From an uncultured Neomegalonema sp. (GTDB lineage: Bacteria; Pseudomonadota; Alphaproteobacteria; Rhodobacterales; Rhodobacteraceae), in contig CALDSD010000070.1 of NCBI GenBank assembly GCA_937911325.1, positions 1 through 43,199 of the forward strand: a DNA stretch of 43,199 bases, read 5' to 3'. Below the pieces are notes generated by a model, which was not told the DNA's origin, ran no database searches, and saw only the letters and a list, made by a program, of their open reading frames with translations. Position 1 is the stretch's first letter. The number at the start of each line of letters is the position of its first letter. The translations under genes and the position numbers were made by a program. Shown in pieces: positions 24,210 through 33,202 of this stretch.

Positions 24210-25798
24210 GACAAGACCTCTCGGCTCTCAAGCGGATCGTCCCGAAGCCATCTGTGCAGCACGCTTCGCGCTTCTTCCGGCCGATCGCTGACCAGCGCTT
24301 GAAGCTCGTCAATGGGGTCTGGCTGCATGTCGATCGGCGTAAGCTGTGCGTCGTCGCCCAGAGGCGTCGGGCTGTCCGTATCGGAACCGCCTGGCAGCGC
24401 AGGCGCGTTTTCCGCGGTCAGGGCCCCTGCCGGAGACGCGGTTTGCGTACGCAGAAGCGGACGAACCACAAACAACGCGGTCACAATGGTCATCACCGCC
24501 AGCACGCCCAGCTGAATGAGGGCCAAGGCGTTTTGTTCGATCAGTCTTGTCGCGAGGCCGGGGACGGGCTCTGGAGTTGGGACGTTGGGGGTCGAGAACT
24601 CGAGGCTCCGCACCGTCACGACGTCGCCGCGCGCTTCATCGAAGCCGATCGCGCTTTTGACCAACGCTTCCACCGACTCGAGCTCTTCGGGCGACACCGG
24701 CGTCATGACCGTCTGGCCATCGTCCCCGATCGTTTCTTGCGCGTCGATCAGAACCGCGATTGCGATCTTGCGGACTTGCCCCGCTTCACGACGGACTTCA
24801 CGGCGAACTTCAGAGAACTCGTAGTTCGTGCGTTCGCGGGTCGTGGTGCGCTGCGAGTTCGACTGACCACCGCCGCCTGCATCGCCTTCGGGCAGGTTGC
24901 TCGCGACTGTGACGGCCGCGCTTTCGTCTGCGGATGTCTCTTCCGCCTCTTCCACATCCGTGTGAATGGCGACGCGACTATCCGGGTCGATGCGCCGTTC
25001 GGTCAGCGTTTCGGACTCGGGGTTCGTGTCGACATTTGCGGTCACCCGAACCTTGCCGACGCCGTAGCGCGCCGACAGCAAGTCGGTGACGCGCTGCTGT
25101 ATCGTGTCGCTGAGGCGACGTTGCTGGGAATGCCCGCCGAAGGCGACGGCGTCGTCGCCCGGGCGCAGCAGAACGCCGTCGGCCGAATCCAGAATGGCGA
25201 CTTGCGCGGGCGGCAACCCTTCGACGGCTAGGGCCACCAAGTAGCGGATCGCCATGGCTTGTTCTTGCGTAAGCGGAACCCCGCTGCGGCGCGTCACGGT
25301 GACCGAAGCCGTCGGCGTCACGCGCTCGCGCGAGAACCCGCGCGGCTCTCCCGGGGCCAAGTGGACGCGGACTTTACCGACGTTCTGCATCGCGCCGATC
25401 GTCCGCGCGAGCTCGCCCTCTTTCGCGCGCCAAAGGGCGGCGTCGAACATCTGCGTCGTTGTCCCAAAGCTCGACAGTTGGTCCAGGATCTCGTAGCCGC
25501 GGCCGCCCTGATCCGGCAAACCGTCTTGAGCCAGCTGGATCCGGACCCGGTCGCGCTGAGCGGTCGGAACGAAGATCGCGTCGCCGCGGATTTCATAAGC
25601 GACGCCCGCGCGGTCCAGCTCTTCCATGACCCGTCCGGCGCTGGCCGGCTCGAGATTGGCGTAGAGCAGCGACATCTCGGACGTGCCGGCCATTCGCAGG
25701 ACGAGGCCGAACATAAGCACCATGGCGAACGTTCCCGCCGCCAGCACGATGCGCTGACGCACGTCGAGCCCTGTCCAGGTTGTCTTGAGCCATTCCAT
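24206..25798 (-). CDS. fliF: Flagellar MS-ring protein FliF
   Basis: A 530-residue FliF that builds the MS ring in the inner membrane. It has TM1 at about 17-37 and the RBM1 and RBM2/YscJ domains (about 45-230, with ISLLYANLEPASAG-like and VRVHLAPGEPRGFSRE segments). A variable acidic/Gln/Ser-rich periplasmic loop follows (about 270-340), then TM2 at about 428-449 and a cytoplasmic tail of 81 residues ending in the FliG-binding helices. Length and layout are normal. First gene of the leftward operon; its promoter region shares a CtrA-type box with the divergent fliL operon. Confidence 0.97.
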   Translation of the reverse strand: MEWLKTTWTGLDVRQRIVLAAGTFAMVLMFGLVLRMAGTSEMSLLYANLEPASAGRVMEELDRAGVAYEIRGDAIFVPTAQRDRVRIQLAQDGLPDQGGRGYEILDQLSSFGTTTQMFDAALWRAKEGELARTIGAMQNVGKVRVHLAPGEPRGFSRERVTPTASVTVTRRSGVPLTQEQAMAIRYLVALAVEGLPPAQVAILDSADGVLLRPGDDAVAFGGHSQQRRLSDTIQQRVTDLLSARYGVGKVRVTANVDTNPESETLTERRIDPDSRVAIHTDVEEAEETSADESAAVTVASNLPEGDAGGGGQSNSQRTTTRERTNYEFSEVRREVRREAGQVRKIAIAVLIDAQETIGDDGQTVMTPVSPEELESVEALVKSAIGFDEARGDVVTVRSLEFSTPNVPTPEPVPGLATRLIEQNALALIQLGVLAVMTIVTALFVVRPLLRTQTASPAGALTAENAPALPGGSDTDSPTPLGDDAQLTPIDMQPDPIDELQALVSDRPEEARSVLHRWLRDDPLESREVLS

Positions 25799-25875
25799 CG
25801 CCGGCTACTCCAAATCCTTAACGCGCGCTTTACTTTTGGCGCGCCCTACATGCCGGCAGAATTTCTTTTTTAACC

Positions 25876-25890
25876 TTAATATGTAGTTAA
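25876..25890. promoter_or_regulatory. CtrA-type box TTAA-N7-TTAA between fliF and fliL
   Basis: TTAA (25876-25879), seven bases, TTAA (25887-25890) is a perfect match to the alphaproteobacterial CtrA consensus. A further TTAACC half lies at 25870-25875. The box sits 78 bp before fliF (start 25798) and 54 bp before fliL (start 25944), where it could serve both directions. CtrA is the known activator of motility genes in Rhodobacterales, but binding here is inferred. Confidence 0.75.
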
Positions 25891-25943
25891 GAACTTTGCG
25901 CCTAGATGGCGAAAGAAAGACGAAAACTTGGGTGCAAGGCGAA

Positions 25944-26438
25944 ATGGCCGTAGAAGCGGAAATCGAGGAGAAACCTGCGCGCAAAGGCGGCTTTATGTCG
26001 ATCCTAATCGCCCTGGTTTTGTTCTTGGCGACCGGCGGCGGAGTCGGTTTCGCCGTGTATTCGCAGCTTATTCCATTGGATCTGGGATCGAGCGGCAAGG
26101 CGGAAGCGCCAGTTTCGACGGCTGTCCTGGCCAAGGACGGCTATTCGTATGTCGCCATTCCTGAAATCGTCGTGTCCTTGGGCAATCGCGCGTCGGCGCA
26201 GCATCTGCGCGCCTCTTTGTATCTGGAGACGTATCCGGCGAGCGAAGCGCATCTGACAAAGCAGATGCCGCGGATCATCGACGTCGTCTCCGCCTATTTG
26301 CGCGCCGCCGAAGAGGCCGATCTTGGCGATCCGGCGGCCGTCATTCGCCTTCGGTCCCTGCTGTTGCATCGCGTCCGCCTCGCGGTGGGCCGCGAGTTGG
26401 TGACCGACCTGCTCATCACTGAATTCATCTTCAACTAG
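25944..26438 (+). CDS. fliL: Flagellar basal body-associated protein FliL
   Basis: A 164-residue FliL from the ATG at 25944; a TTG at 25896 is in frame but lacks a ribosome-binding sequence, whereas AAGG precedes the ATG. It has a basic N-terminus, a TM helix (about 18-38, ILIALVLFLATGGGVGF), and a periplasmic stomatin-like domain with YSYVAIPEIVVSLGNR and a C-terminal LITEFIFN strand. FliL surrounds the stator units and supports torque. First gene of the rightward operon under the CtrA-type box; a second FliL-type gene lies at 33961. Confidence 0.94.
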   Translation: MAVEAEIEEKPARKGGFMSILIALVLFLATGGGVGFAVYSQLIPLDLGSSGKAEAPVSTAVLAKDGYSYVAIPEIVVSLGNRASAQHLRASLYLETYPASEAHLTKQMPRIIDVVSAYLRAAEEADLGDPAAVIRLRSLLLHRVRLAVGRELVTDLLITEFIFN

Positions 26439-26449
26439 CGGAGCTGGCA

Positions 26450-27088
26450 ATGTTCATAATCGCAGACTGGATATTGGTGCTCGGAACGCTCGCAACGTGT
26501 TTTTACTGCTGGACGGTCAGTAAAAGCCTGCGTCGGGTGCAGGAGCGCACTGTCGAAATGCTCGCCGCGCTTGAAGGTCTGGAAGGTCGCGCCGAAGCGG
26601 TTCGCGAGGCGGGCCGGCGCGTCGTCTCGGATCTGAAATGGGTCGAAAACTCGTTGATGGACGAGCGCGCACGCGCAATGCGCGCCCTGGAAGTCGCCAG
26701 CGACAAGACCAACCAGGTGCGGACGCTGGAGAACCGCGCCGGCGCTGCTGTCGAGCGTCTTCTCGAGGCGGCGCAGTCTGCTCGCGAAGCCAAGCACGAG
26801 ATCGTCGAGACGATGACCGACTACGAGGCGATGCGCGCTGTGACGATGTCCGACATCGCCAGCCTTGAAGAGACCGTGAACCGCCTCTCGAAGCTCGATC
26901 CGATGCAGGGCGAGGTGATCGAGACCAAAAAGACGCGCAGTCGTGCGAAAGCGGCGTCGACCAGCCGGTCGACGACGAGCCGGAAATCGGCGCCGAAGAC
27001 GACGCGCACCCGCAAATCCACCCGATCCAAAAAGACCGAAGCGCAGTTGAGCTTCGACGAGGTCGATCACTTCGAACCGATTGGTTAG
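26450..27088 (+). CDS. DUF6468-like flagellar cluster membrane protein with basic tail
   Basis: A 212-residue protein with an N-terminal TM helix (about 3-21) and a long alpha-helical body (about 25-155, heptad-like with many Ala, Glu and Arg). A very basic tail (about 163-200) is rich in Lys, Arg, Ser and Thr, and an acidic end follows. Proteins of this shape (DUF6468) sit between fliL and the MotE-like gene in several alphaproteobacterial flagellar clusters; the exact role is unknown. The gene starts 11 bp after fliL, so they are co-transcribed. A structural or scaffolding role near the stator is possible. Confidence 0.7.
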   Translation: MFIIADWILVLGTLATCFYCWTVSKSLRRVQERTVEMLAALEGLEGRAEAVREAGRRVVSDLKWVENSLMDERARAMRALEVASDKTNQVRTLENRAGAAVERLLEAAQSAREAKHEIVETMTDYEAMRAVTMSDIASLEETVNRLSKLDPMQGEVIETKKTRSRAKAASTSRSTTSRKSAPKTTRTRKSTRSKKTEAQLSFDEVDHFEPIG

Positions 27089-27126
27089 AGCCGCCGCTTT
27101 GGCGGTGAAGGAACTGGAGAAGAGCA

Positions 27127-27753
27127 ATGAGGACCCGGAGCAGAAGCGCGGAAGTGATCTCGGTGATCATCGTGTCGCTCGTTTGCTCTGCGGCGATGCG
27201 CACGATCAGCGCGACCGCTGAAGGTCTTCCCGAGGATTTGGCGCCCGAGGCGCAGATCGCCGCGCAGGTCGACACGGATTCCGGTTCGTTCCAGACCGGC
27301 GCAATCGACACGTCAGGCGACGTCGCATCTCTGACCGCGAAGTTTCAGAACCGCGCGTCGGAACTCAACCGTCAGGAAGCCGAATTCCTGGAGCGTGAAA
27401 AGGAACTTCAGCTGCGCGAAGCCGAGCTCGCAGCGCTGAACCAACACTTGAACAACAAGATCGAGAAGCTCGAGCAGTCCCGTTCGCGCCTTGAGGAGAC
27501 GCTGCAGCAGGCGGAGGTCCGCCAGAAGCAGGACGTCGCGCATCTGATCGCCGTCTACGAGGGCATGAAGGCCAAGAAAGCGGGCGAGATCTTCAACCAG
27601 ATGGAGCCGGAGTTCGCAGCCGGGTTCCTGGCCGAGATGCGCAGCGATCGCGCGGCGGGGATCCTGTCGAACATGTCGCCCGAGAACGCGTACGCGATCT
27701 CGGTGATCTTGGCGAGCCGCAACGCAGAACAGACCGAGGGGTCAGAGGGATAA
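27127..27753 (+). CDS. motE: MotE-like periplasmic chaperone of the stator region
   Basis: A 208-residue protein with an N-terminal hydrophobic anchor or signal (about 9-24), an Ala/Asp/Gly-rich linker, a coiled coil (about 75-135, with EREKELQLREAELAALN) and a compact C-terminal helical domain of the MgtE-N type (MKAKKAGEIFNQMEP ... MRSDRAAGILSNMSPENA). This is the layout of Sinorhizobium MotE, a chaperone specific for the periplasmic motility protein MotC. It is 67 bp before motA. The presence of MotE together with a large secreted protein after motA suggests a MotC-type pair here. Confidence 0.75.
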   Translation: MRTRSRSAEVISVIIVSLVCSAAMRTISATAEGLPEDLAPEAQIAAQVDTDSGSFQTGAIDTSGDVASLTAKFQNRASELNRQEAEFLEREKELQLREAELAALNQHLNNKIEKLEQSRSRLEETLQQAEVRQKQDVAHLIAVYEGMKAKKAGEIFNQMEPEFAAGFLAEMRSDRAAGILSNMSPENAYAISVILASRNAEQTEGSEG

Positions 27754-27820
27754 CCGAGGATCAGCGCGTCGGCGCCGCAAGGGCCTTTGATCCTTTTGCT
27801 TATGAGGTGGTGAGGGAAAA

Positions 27821-28690
27821 ATGGGTAGTATAGTTGGCGTACTGATCACCTTCGCCATGGTGTTTGGCGGCTATCTGATCGCAGGCGGCAAGATGGGGAT
27901 CATCCTGTCGACCCTGCCCTACGAGATGATGATGATCGGCGGCGCGGCGGTCGGGGCGTTCATCGTCGCGAATGACGGGGCTACCATCAAACACACCATG
28001 AAGGACCTCGGTAAGGCCGTCAAAGGTCCCAAGTGGACCAGAGACGACTACACCGATCTTCTGTCTTTGATGTTCGAACTCCTGAAATGCAGCCGTTCGG
28101 ATCCGATGGCGCTAGAGCAGCATATCGAGAACCACGAGGAGTCCGAACTTTTTGGGAAGTACCCGAAAATCCAGGCGGACGGCCGCGCATGCGAGATGAT
28201 CTGCGATACGCTGCGAGCCGCCTCGATGAACTTTGATGATCCGCATCAGGTCGAAGAGGTTCTTGAGAAGCAGCTCGAAGCTGGGCGAGAGCATTCCCAA
28301 CATTCGTCGCATGCGCTCCAAACGATGGCCGACGGCCTTCCAGCGCTCGGCATCGTGGCCGCCGTTCTCGGCGTGATCAAGACGATGGGCTCCATCGATC
28401 AGCCGCCCGAGGTTCTCGGCAAGATGATCGGCGGCGCTCTTGTCGGCACGTTCCTTGGCGTGTTTCTGGCCTACGGCGTGGTCGGGCCGTTCGCGTCTCG
28501 CGTCGGCACCGTCAATGAGTCCGATGAAGAGTTCTACAGCCTGATCCGCGATATTCTCGTGGCCAACCTTCAGGCGCACCCGCCTGCGACCTGCGTTGAA
28601 GTCGCTCGGCAGAACGTGCCGCGGGCGTTGCGTCCGAAGTTCGCTGAGGTCGAGGAGACCCTTAAAGAGCTCAAGAAAGCCACGACATGA
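27821..28690 (+). CDS. motA: Flagellar motor stator protein MotA
   Basis: A 289-residue MotA: four predicted TM helices (about 3-22, 33-50, 173-189 and 204-224) with a large cytoplasmic loop carrying the charged FliG-facing residues (SRSDPMALEQHIENHEES region). The conserved Pro needed for proton flow is P174 in DGLPALGIVAAVLG. The sequence is of the long alphaproteobacterial type. Its MotB partner is not in this window. The stop overlaps the next start as ATGA, coupling it to the large secreted protein. Confidence 0.97.
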   Translation: MGSIVGVLITFAMVFGGYLIAGGKMGIILSTLPYEMMMIGGAAVGAFIVANDGATIKHTMKDLGKAVKGPKWTRDDYTDLLSLMFELLKCSRSDPMALEQHIENHEESELFGKYPKIQADGRACEMICDTLRAASMNFDDPHQVEEVLEKQLEAGREHSQHSSHALQTMADGLPALGIVAAVLGVIKTMGSIDQPPEVLGKMIGGALVGTFLGVFLAYGVVGPFASRVGTVNESDEEFYSLIRDILVANLQAHPPATCVEVARQNVPRALRPKFAEVEETLKELKKATT

Positions 28691-31239
28691 GGCGTCTCGC
28701 CGTCATAGGCGCTCTTTCGGCGGGCCTTCTGGCGACGAGCGGCGGAGATGTCTCCGCCGCGTCGCTGCAGGTTTGGGCCGGCGAGCATGGCGAGTACTCG
28801 CGGATCGCCTTTCGGGTCGATTCTGCGGTCTCGATCGAGCATGCCTTTGACGAGCGCAGCATCACGCTGCGATTGGACGGCGTTCAAACCGTCTTTGACA
28901 CCTCGCAGGCGAACCGCAAACGCCGCGCCCATCGAGTGCGCGCCCTGCGGCCTCGGCTGAGCGCCGGCACAACCGAACTCGCGATCGACTTCAACTGCGA
29001 TTGCGGGGCGAAAGTGTACCGCCTTCCCAATGACGAAGAGATCGTCGTCGTTGATATCTCCGAAGGGCCATCCTATCCGCGCGCAGCGCCGGCGCAGGAT
29101 ATCGAGACTGCGGAAACCCCTCCTGCCGCGGCCGCCGAGAACGCCGAGAGCGCCGACGCCGCGCCGGACGAGAAGGCGGCCGCGCAATCCGACGAGGGAG
29201 CGCGCAAAGGCGATATCGCGGTTGATGTTGCGAAGCTGCAATCGGTTCTTGTCGAGCAGCTGTTGGCGGCCAGCGAGCAGGGCATCATTGATCTCGCGGA
29301 ACCTGCTGCAGGCGACAAAGACGTCCCTAAGGCGACGCCGGAAATCGTCGTCGATCGCGAGTTACCCGTCGATCCGACCGATGACGCGACACCCGATGCG
29401 GTGATCATCGTCCGAGAACCCGAGTTAGAGTTGCCGGATCTTTCAGAGGATGTGGCGCCGCCCGAGTTTCCCGAGATCGAAGACGAAGCAATCCGCTTCG
29501 AGGCGGCATTGGCGCCGCCGCTCTTCTTTGATCCTAACGCCGAGCCAGAGGCGCCCGGCAGGGTCGAGGACCAGGCCGACGTGAACCTGAAGACCGTCAC
29601 GGGTCCTCCGATCGACCAGATCACTCCTGAGATCCCTCCGGATGTTCAGCGGGACATGAAGCGGGAAGCCGCACGGCAAGAAAGGTGGCGTTGCCAAGAT
29701 CCGGGTCGTCTACGCCAGCTCGTCCATAAGGCGAGCTATGTGCCTTACACCGCAACGGCGCGGTTCCGCTTCGCCCTTTTTGACGAAGAGGGCGTTCTTG
29801 ATCCTGTGGCCGTCGAAAACCTGGCGGGCGCCTACATCCGCCAGGGTTTGTTCAAGGAGGCCGGCACTCTGTTACGGATGCTCGGACCCCGGGATACGCT
29901 CGACGTCTACCCGATCGTCATGATCGACCTCGCAGGTCTGCTTCAGGGGGTCCGGCCGCCGTTGGACAGCCCGTTGATCCATTCCGAGGTTTGTCCGGGC
30001 GTGCAGTCCCTGACCCATGCGGTGCTTCACGCAATGAACGGTGATTGGGACGCGGCGGTCGAGTTGGCGGAAGAAGAGCACAACGTGCTTGTCAGCACCG
30101 CCGATGCGGTTCGCCGAGGATTCACCGACGCCTTGCTCGACGCCGCGTTGAGCGCCAATGACCTGCGCAACGTCGAACGGTATCTCGCGATCCTGCAGAA
30201 CGATCCGGACTTCTCGCAGAACCGACTGAAGTTCTACGAGGCGCGACGCGATCTGCAGGATGGCGAAAAGATCCAGGGGATCAAAGGGCTGTGGAAAGTG
30301 GCTCAGGGCGACGGTCGCGCTGCGATTGAGGCGAGCCTGATGCTCGTCGATCTCGTCCCGCTCAGTACGCAAGACGAGCGGACCGAGCTGGAACTGCTGT
30401 TCGATGCGGCCTCTTTCCTCTACCGCGAAACCGACATGGGCGTCTTGGCGTTGATCGAGGCGGCTCGCCTGCGGTTGAAGGATGGTCGCGCCGACGAAGC
30501 GCTGCAACTTCTCGAGCGCGAAACGCGCAACGCCATTGCGGTGGGCGACGCGATCAAAGCCAAAGCCCTCGCGATGCTGGCGGAAGTGGCGCAAGCGCCT
30601 GATTTCTCCCATGGGGTCAATGAACTCGACACGATCATCAGCGCGCTTCCAATGCTTGAGGGCGCGGGCGCCGATTTTGTTCCCGCTTCCCAAACCCGTG
30701 TCGCGTTTGCGCGATTGCTGGCCGAACACGGCGCCTATGACATTGCGCTGACGCTTATCGACCCGCTTGGGTTCGGCGATCCGGTCGTGGACAACCTCCG
30801 TCAGGATCTCAGTGAGCAGTGGTTGGCGGCGCGGCAGGTCGAAGCCGTCGTCGCCGCGCAAGTCGATCAGGAACAGGAAGAAGCGGTTCAGGCCGCGCAA
30901 GTCCTGGCGGCCCGCGAGCGTCGCCGCGAAGAGGTCCAGGCTGCGGTCGAAGATCTTGTTCGCGAGCAGCGCTGGGAAGAGGTCCTCGCGGCGATCGGGC
31001 AGCATCCGGAAGACGATCTGAGCGATGCGGTGCGGCGCTGGCGTGTGCTCGCCGGGTACGCGCTCGGCGTCGAGACGCAGCTCCAGGACAATCTGGTGAC
31101 CGGCGACGCAGTCGCTTCGGCAGGCGAAAGGACGGCGTCCGGGGCGGCTCCCAAGGCGCCGCGCGCCGCCGCGCGGAACTTGCTCGACGACACGGCGGAG
31201 GATGCGGTTTTAGCGAGGGAGCTACTCTCAGATGGATAA
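28687..31239 (+). CDS. Large secreted helical-repeat protein coupled to motA
   Basis: An 850-residue protein with a Sec signal (MRRLAVIGALSAGLLATSGG, cleavage about 24). Next come a beta-rich AMIN-like N-terminal domain (about 25-120, with a CDC Cys pair) and an acidic Pro/Ala-rich linker (about 125-330). A long alpha-helical solenoid (about 340-850) is built of repeated paired helices with conserved Leu/Ala spacing, including ALLDAALSANDLRNVERYL. No known family is assigned with certainty. ATGA overlap with motA and 8-bp overlap with flgF place it inside the flagellar transcript. Together with the MotE-like gene, this suggests a periplasmic stator partner of the MotC type, but it is much longer than MotC. 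Confidence 0.75.
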   Translation: MRRLAVIGALSAGLLATSGGDVSAASLQVWAGEHGEYSRIAFRVDSAVSIEHAFDERSITLRLDGVQTVFDTSQANRKRRAHRVRALRPRLSAGTTELAIDFNCDCGAKVYRLPNDEEIVVVDISEGPSYPRAAPAQDIETAETPPAAAAENAESADAAPDEKAAAQSDEGARKGDIAVDVAKLQSVLVEQLLAASEQGIIDLAEPAAGDKDVPKATPEIVVDRELPVDPTDDATPDAVIIVREPELELPDLSEDVAPPEFPEIEDEAIRFEAALAPPLFFDPNAEPEAPGRVEDQADVNLKTVTGPPIDQITPEIPPDVQRDMKREAARQERWRCQDPGRLRQLVHKASYVPYTATARFRFALFDEEGVLDPVAVENLAGAYIRQGLFKEAGTLLRMLGPRDTLDVYPIVMIDLAGLLQGVRPPLDSPLIHSEVCPGVQSLTHAVLHAMNGDWDAAVELAEEEHNVLVSTADAVRRGFTDALLDAALSANDLRNVERYLAILQNDPDFSQNRLKFYEARRDLQDGEKIQGIKGLWKVAQGDGRAAIEASLMLVDLVPLSTQDERTELELLFDAASFLYRETDMGVLALIEAARLRLKDGRADEALQLLERETRNAIAVGDAIKAKALAMLAEVAQAPDFSHGVNELDTIISALPMLEGAGADFVPASQTRVAFARLLAEHGAYDIALTLIDPLGFGDPVVDNLRQDLSEQWLAARQVEAVVAAQVDQEQEEAVQAAQVLAARERRREEVQAAVEDLVREQRWEEVLAAIGQHPEDDLSDAVRRWRVLAGYALGVETQLQDNLVTGDAVASAGERTASGAAPKAPRAAARNLLDDTAEDAVLARELLSDG

Positions 31240-31951
31240 CACGGGCTATATCGCCATCACGCGGCAGTCTTCTCTTCTCAAAGAGCTCAACAGCGTCGCG
31301 AACAACGTCGCCAACATGAGCACGCCTGGCTTCAAACGCGAGGGCGTCGTCTTCTCGGAGCATGTCGAAGCGCTCGACGTGGCCGAAGGGTCGATCTCGC
31401 TTGCGACAGCTGGCGCATATTACGTCGACCTTACCCAGGGATCGCTGAAGCAGACCAACGGCCAGTTCGATCTCGCGATTGAAGGCCCGGGCTTTTTTCA
31501 GATCGACACGCCGGAAGGATTGCGACTGACGCGCTCTGGGTCGTTCTCACTGAACGCTGAAGGTCAGATCGTCACCATGGACGGCCGCGCATTGCTGGGC
31601 GACGGCGGCGGACCGATCGTCACGCCACAGGGCGTTTCCGATTTCAGCATTGCCGCTGACGGCACGATTTCAGCTGATGGCGACCCGATCGGCCGGGTCG
31701 GTCTTGTCGACGTGGCCCCCGAAACCCTTCGTCGCGAAGGCGCGAACCTGTTCAGCACCACCGGCGCTTTGGGGCCCGCCCCTGACGGTCGCGTTCTGCA
31801 GGGGTTCGTCGAAGGGTCAAACGTCAATCCTGTCCAGGAGATCTCGCGTTTGGTCGAAGTCCAACGCGCCTACGAACTGAGCCAGAGTTTCCTCGAGCAA
31901 GAGGACGAGCGGATCATGAAGACCGTTCAAACAATGGGTGAAACCCGCTGA
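31232..31951 (+). CDS. flgF: Flagellar proximal rod protein FlgF
   Basis: A 239-residue rod protein. It has the N-terminal flagellar rod motif (KELNSVANNVANMSTPGFKR), a beta-rich core with GPGFFQIDTPEGLRLTRSGSF and GANLFSTTGALG blocks, and a C-terminal coiled segment (EISRLVEVQRAYELSQSFL) that packs in the rod. Length is normal. The start ATG overlaps the preceding gene by 8 bp. It is exported by the flagellar type III system and needs no signal peptide. Confidence 0.95.
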   Translation: MDNTGYIAITRQSSLLKELNSVANNVANMSTPGFKREGVVFSEHVEALDVAEGSISLATAGAYYVDLTQGSLKQTNGQFDLAIEGPGFFQIDTPEGLRLTRSGSFSLNAEGQIVTMDGRALLGDGGGPIVTPQGVSDFSIAADGTISADGDPIGRVGLVDVAPETLRREGANLFSTTGALGPAPDGRVLQGFVEGSNVNPVQEISRLVEVQRAYELSQSFLEQEDERIMKTVQTMGETR

Positions 31952-31979
31952 GTAACTGCAGAAGCAGAAAGGTGAAACG

Positions 31980-32765
31980 ATGAAAGCTCTTCAGATCGCC
32001 GCGACGGGGATGGATGCGCAGAAGATGCGCGTTGAGGTCATCTCCAACAACATCGCGAACATGAGCACGACCGCATACGACGCGCGCCGCGCCGACTTTG
32101 CGGACCTGCACTATCAACAAGTCCAAGAAGCCGGGACGGTCACATCGACGACCGGCACCATCCTGCCGGCAGGTGTTCAGGTCGGCCTCGGGGTCCGCAC
32201 CGCAGCTGTCGCGATGAACCTGGATCAGGGTTCGCTGAAGGCGACGAACGGCGATCTGGATCTGGCCATCGAAGGCGGCGGCTATTTTGAGATCACTCTG
32301 CCTTCGGGCGACCCGGCCTACACCCGCGACGGGTCCTTCAAGCTCTCTGGCGAAGGTCAGGTCGTCACATCCGACGGCTACGCGCTGACCCCTGAAATCA
32401 CCATTCCAGCAGATGCGCGCAGCGTCTCGATCAACGCGCAGGGCGAGGTCTTCGCGTATTTCGAAGGCGAGGTCCAGCCGCAGCAGATCGGGGCGATCAC
32501 GCTTGCGAGCTTCACGAATGCGATGGGTCTTGAAGCGCTGGGGTCGAACCTGTTCCGGGCGACGGAAGCGTCTGGCGATCCGATTGTGGGCGAACCCGGT
32601 CTGGATGGTCGTGGAACGCTGCGTCAGGGCTATCTCGAAGCGTCTTCTGTGGATGTCGTGACCGAGCTGTCAGAGCTGATCGAAGCCCAACGCGGCTACG
32701 AGTTGAACTCGAAGGTCATCACCGCAGCCGACCAGATGCTGCAGTCGACGACGCAGATCCGATGA
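31980..32765 (+). CDS. flgG: Flagellar distal rod protein FlgG
   Basis: A 261-residue FlgG, normal in length. It has N-terminal VISNNIANMSTTAYDARRADF and DLHYQQVQ segments, the GGGYFEITLPSGDPAYTRDGSF core in two parts, and the C-terminal QGYLEASSVDVVTELSELIEAQRGYELNSK region. It forms the distal rod through the peptidoglycan and outer membrane. It is preceded by a GAAAGGTGAAACG ribosome-binding region and overlaps flgA as ATGA. Confidence 0.97.
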   Translation: MKALQIAATGMDAQKMRVEVISNNIANMSTTAYDARRADFADLHYQQVQEAGTVTSTTGTILPAGVQVGLGVRTAAVAMNLDQGSLKATNGDLDLAIEGGGYFEITLPSGDPAYTRDGSFKLSGEGQVVTSDGYALTPEITIPADARSVSINAQGEVFAYFEGEVQPQQIGAITLASFTNAMGLEALGSNLFRATEASGDPIVGEPGLDGRGTLRQGYLEASSVDVVTELSELIEAQRGYELNSKVITAADQMLQSTTQIR

Positions 32766-33202
32766 TGAGCCGGCTCCTTAAACAGATCGCGCTGGGCATC
32801 GCCTTGTCATTGGGCGGCGCGGCGCCGGCGGTTTCAGACGTCGTGGAGGCGACGACGGTGCTGCGCGCTGGTCAGTTGGTGCGCGCTGTCGATGTGCGGC
32901 TCGCTGACAAGGAGGCGCCGGGCGGCATTCCTGCGGTCGAGCATGTCGTTGGTCGAGAGATTATCTCGACGATCTATCCGGGCCACGTGCTGCGCCCGAG
33001 CGATCTGCGCGCGCCGACTATGATCGACCGCAACCAGATCGTCGAAATGATCTACCGCGATCGGGGATTGACGCTGCGCTCGGAGGGGCGCGCGCTCGAT
33101 CGCGGCGCGATGGGTGATCTGATCCGCGTGATGAACCTCGCTTCCCGTGAAACGGTCACTGGCCGCGTCACCGGGCCTGGAAAGCTGGATATGTCGAGAT
33201 GA
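32762..33202 (+). CDS. flgA: Flagellar P-ring assembly chaperone FlgA (short form)
   Basis: A 146-residue periplasmic protein with a Sec signal (about 1-25, ending in AAPAVSD) and a SAF domain (VLRAGQLVRAVDVRLADKE ... GREIISTIYPGHVLRPSDL). The C-terminal part has GLTLRSEGRALDRGAMGD and VMNLASRETVTGRV. It is the short alphaproteobacterial form, lacking the extra N-terminal domain of enterobacterial FlgA. It chaperones FlgI into the P ring; flgI itself is not in the window. ATGA overlaps on both sides. Confidence 0.93.
   Translation: MMSRLLKQIALGIALSLGGAAPAVSDVVEATTVLRAGQLVRAVDVRLADKEAPGGIPAVEHVVGREIISTIYPGHVLRPSDLRAPTMIDRNQIVEMIYRDRGLTLRSEGRALDRGAMGDLIRVMNLASRETVTGRVTGPGKLDMSR

Noticed and set aside
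29872-31005. 377-codon minus-strand frame inside the large secreted protein gene
   Set aside because: Antisense to a frame with a signal peptide and operon overlaps; the translation has no recognisable domain.
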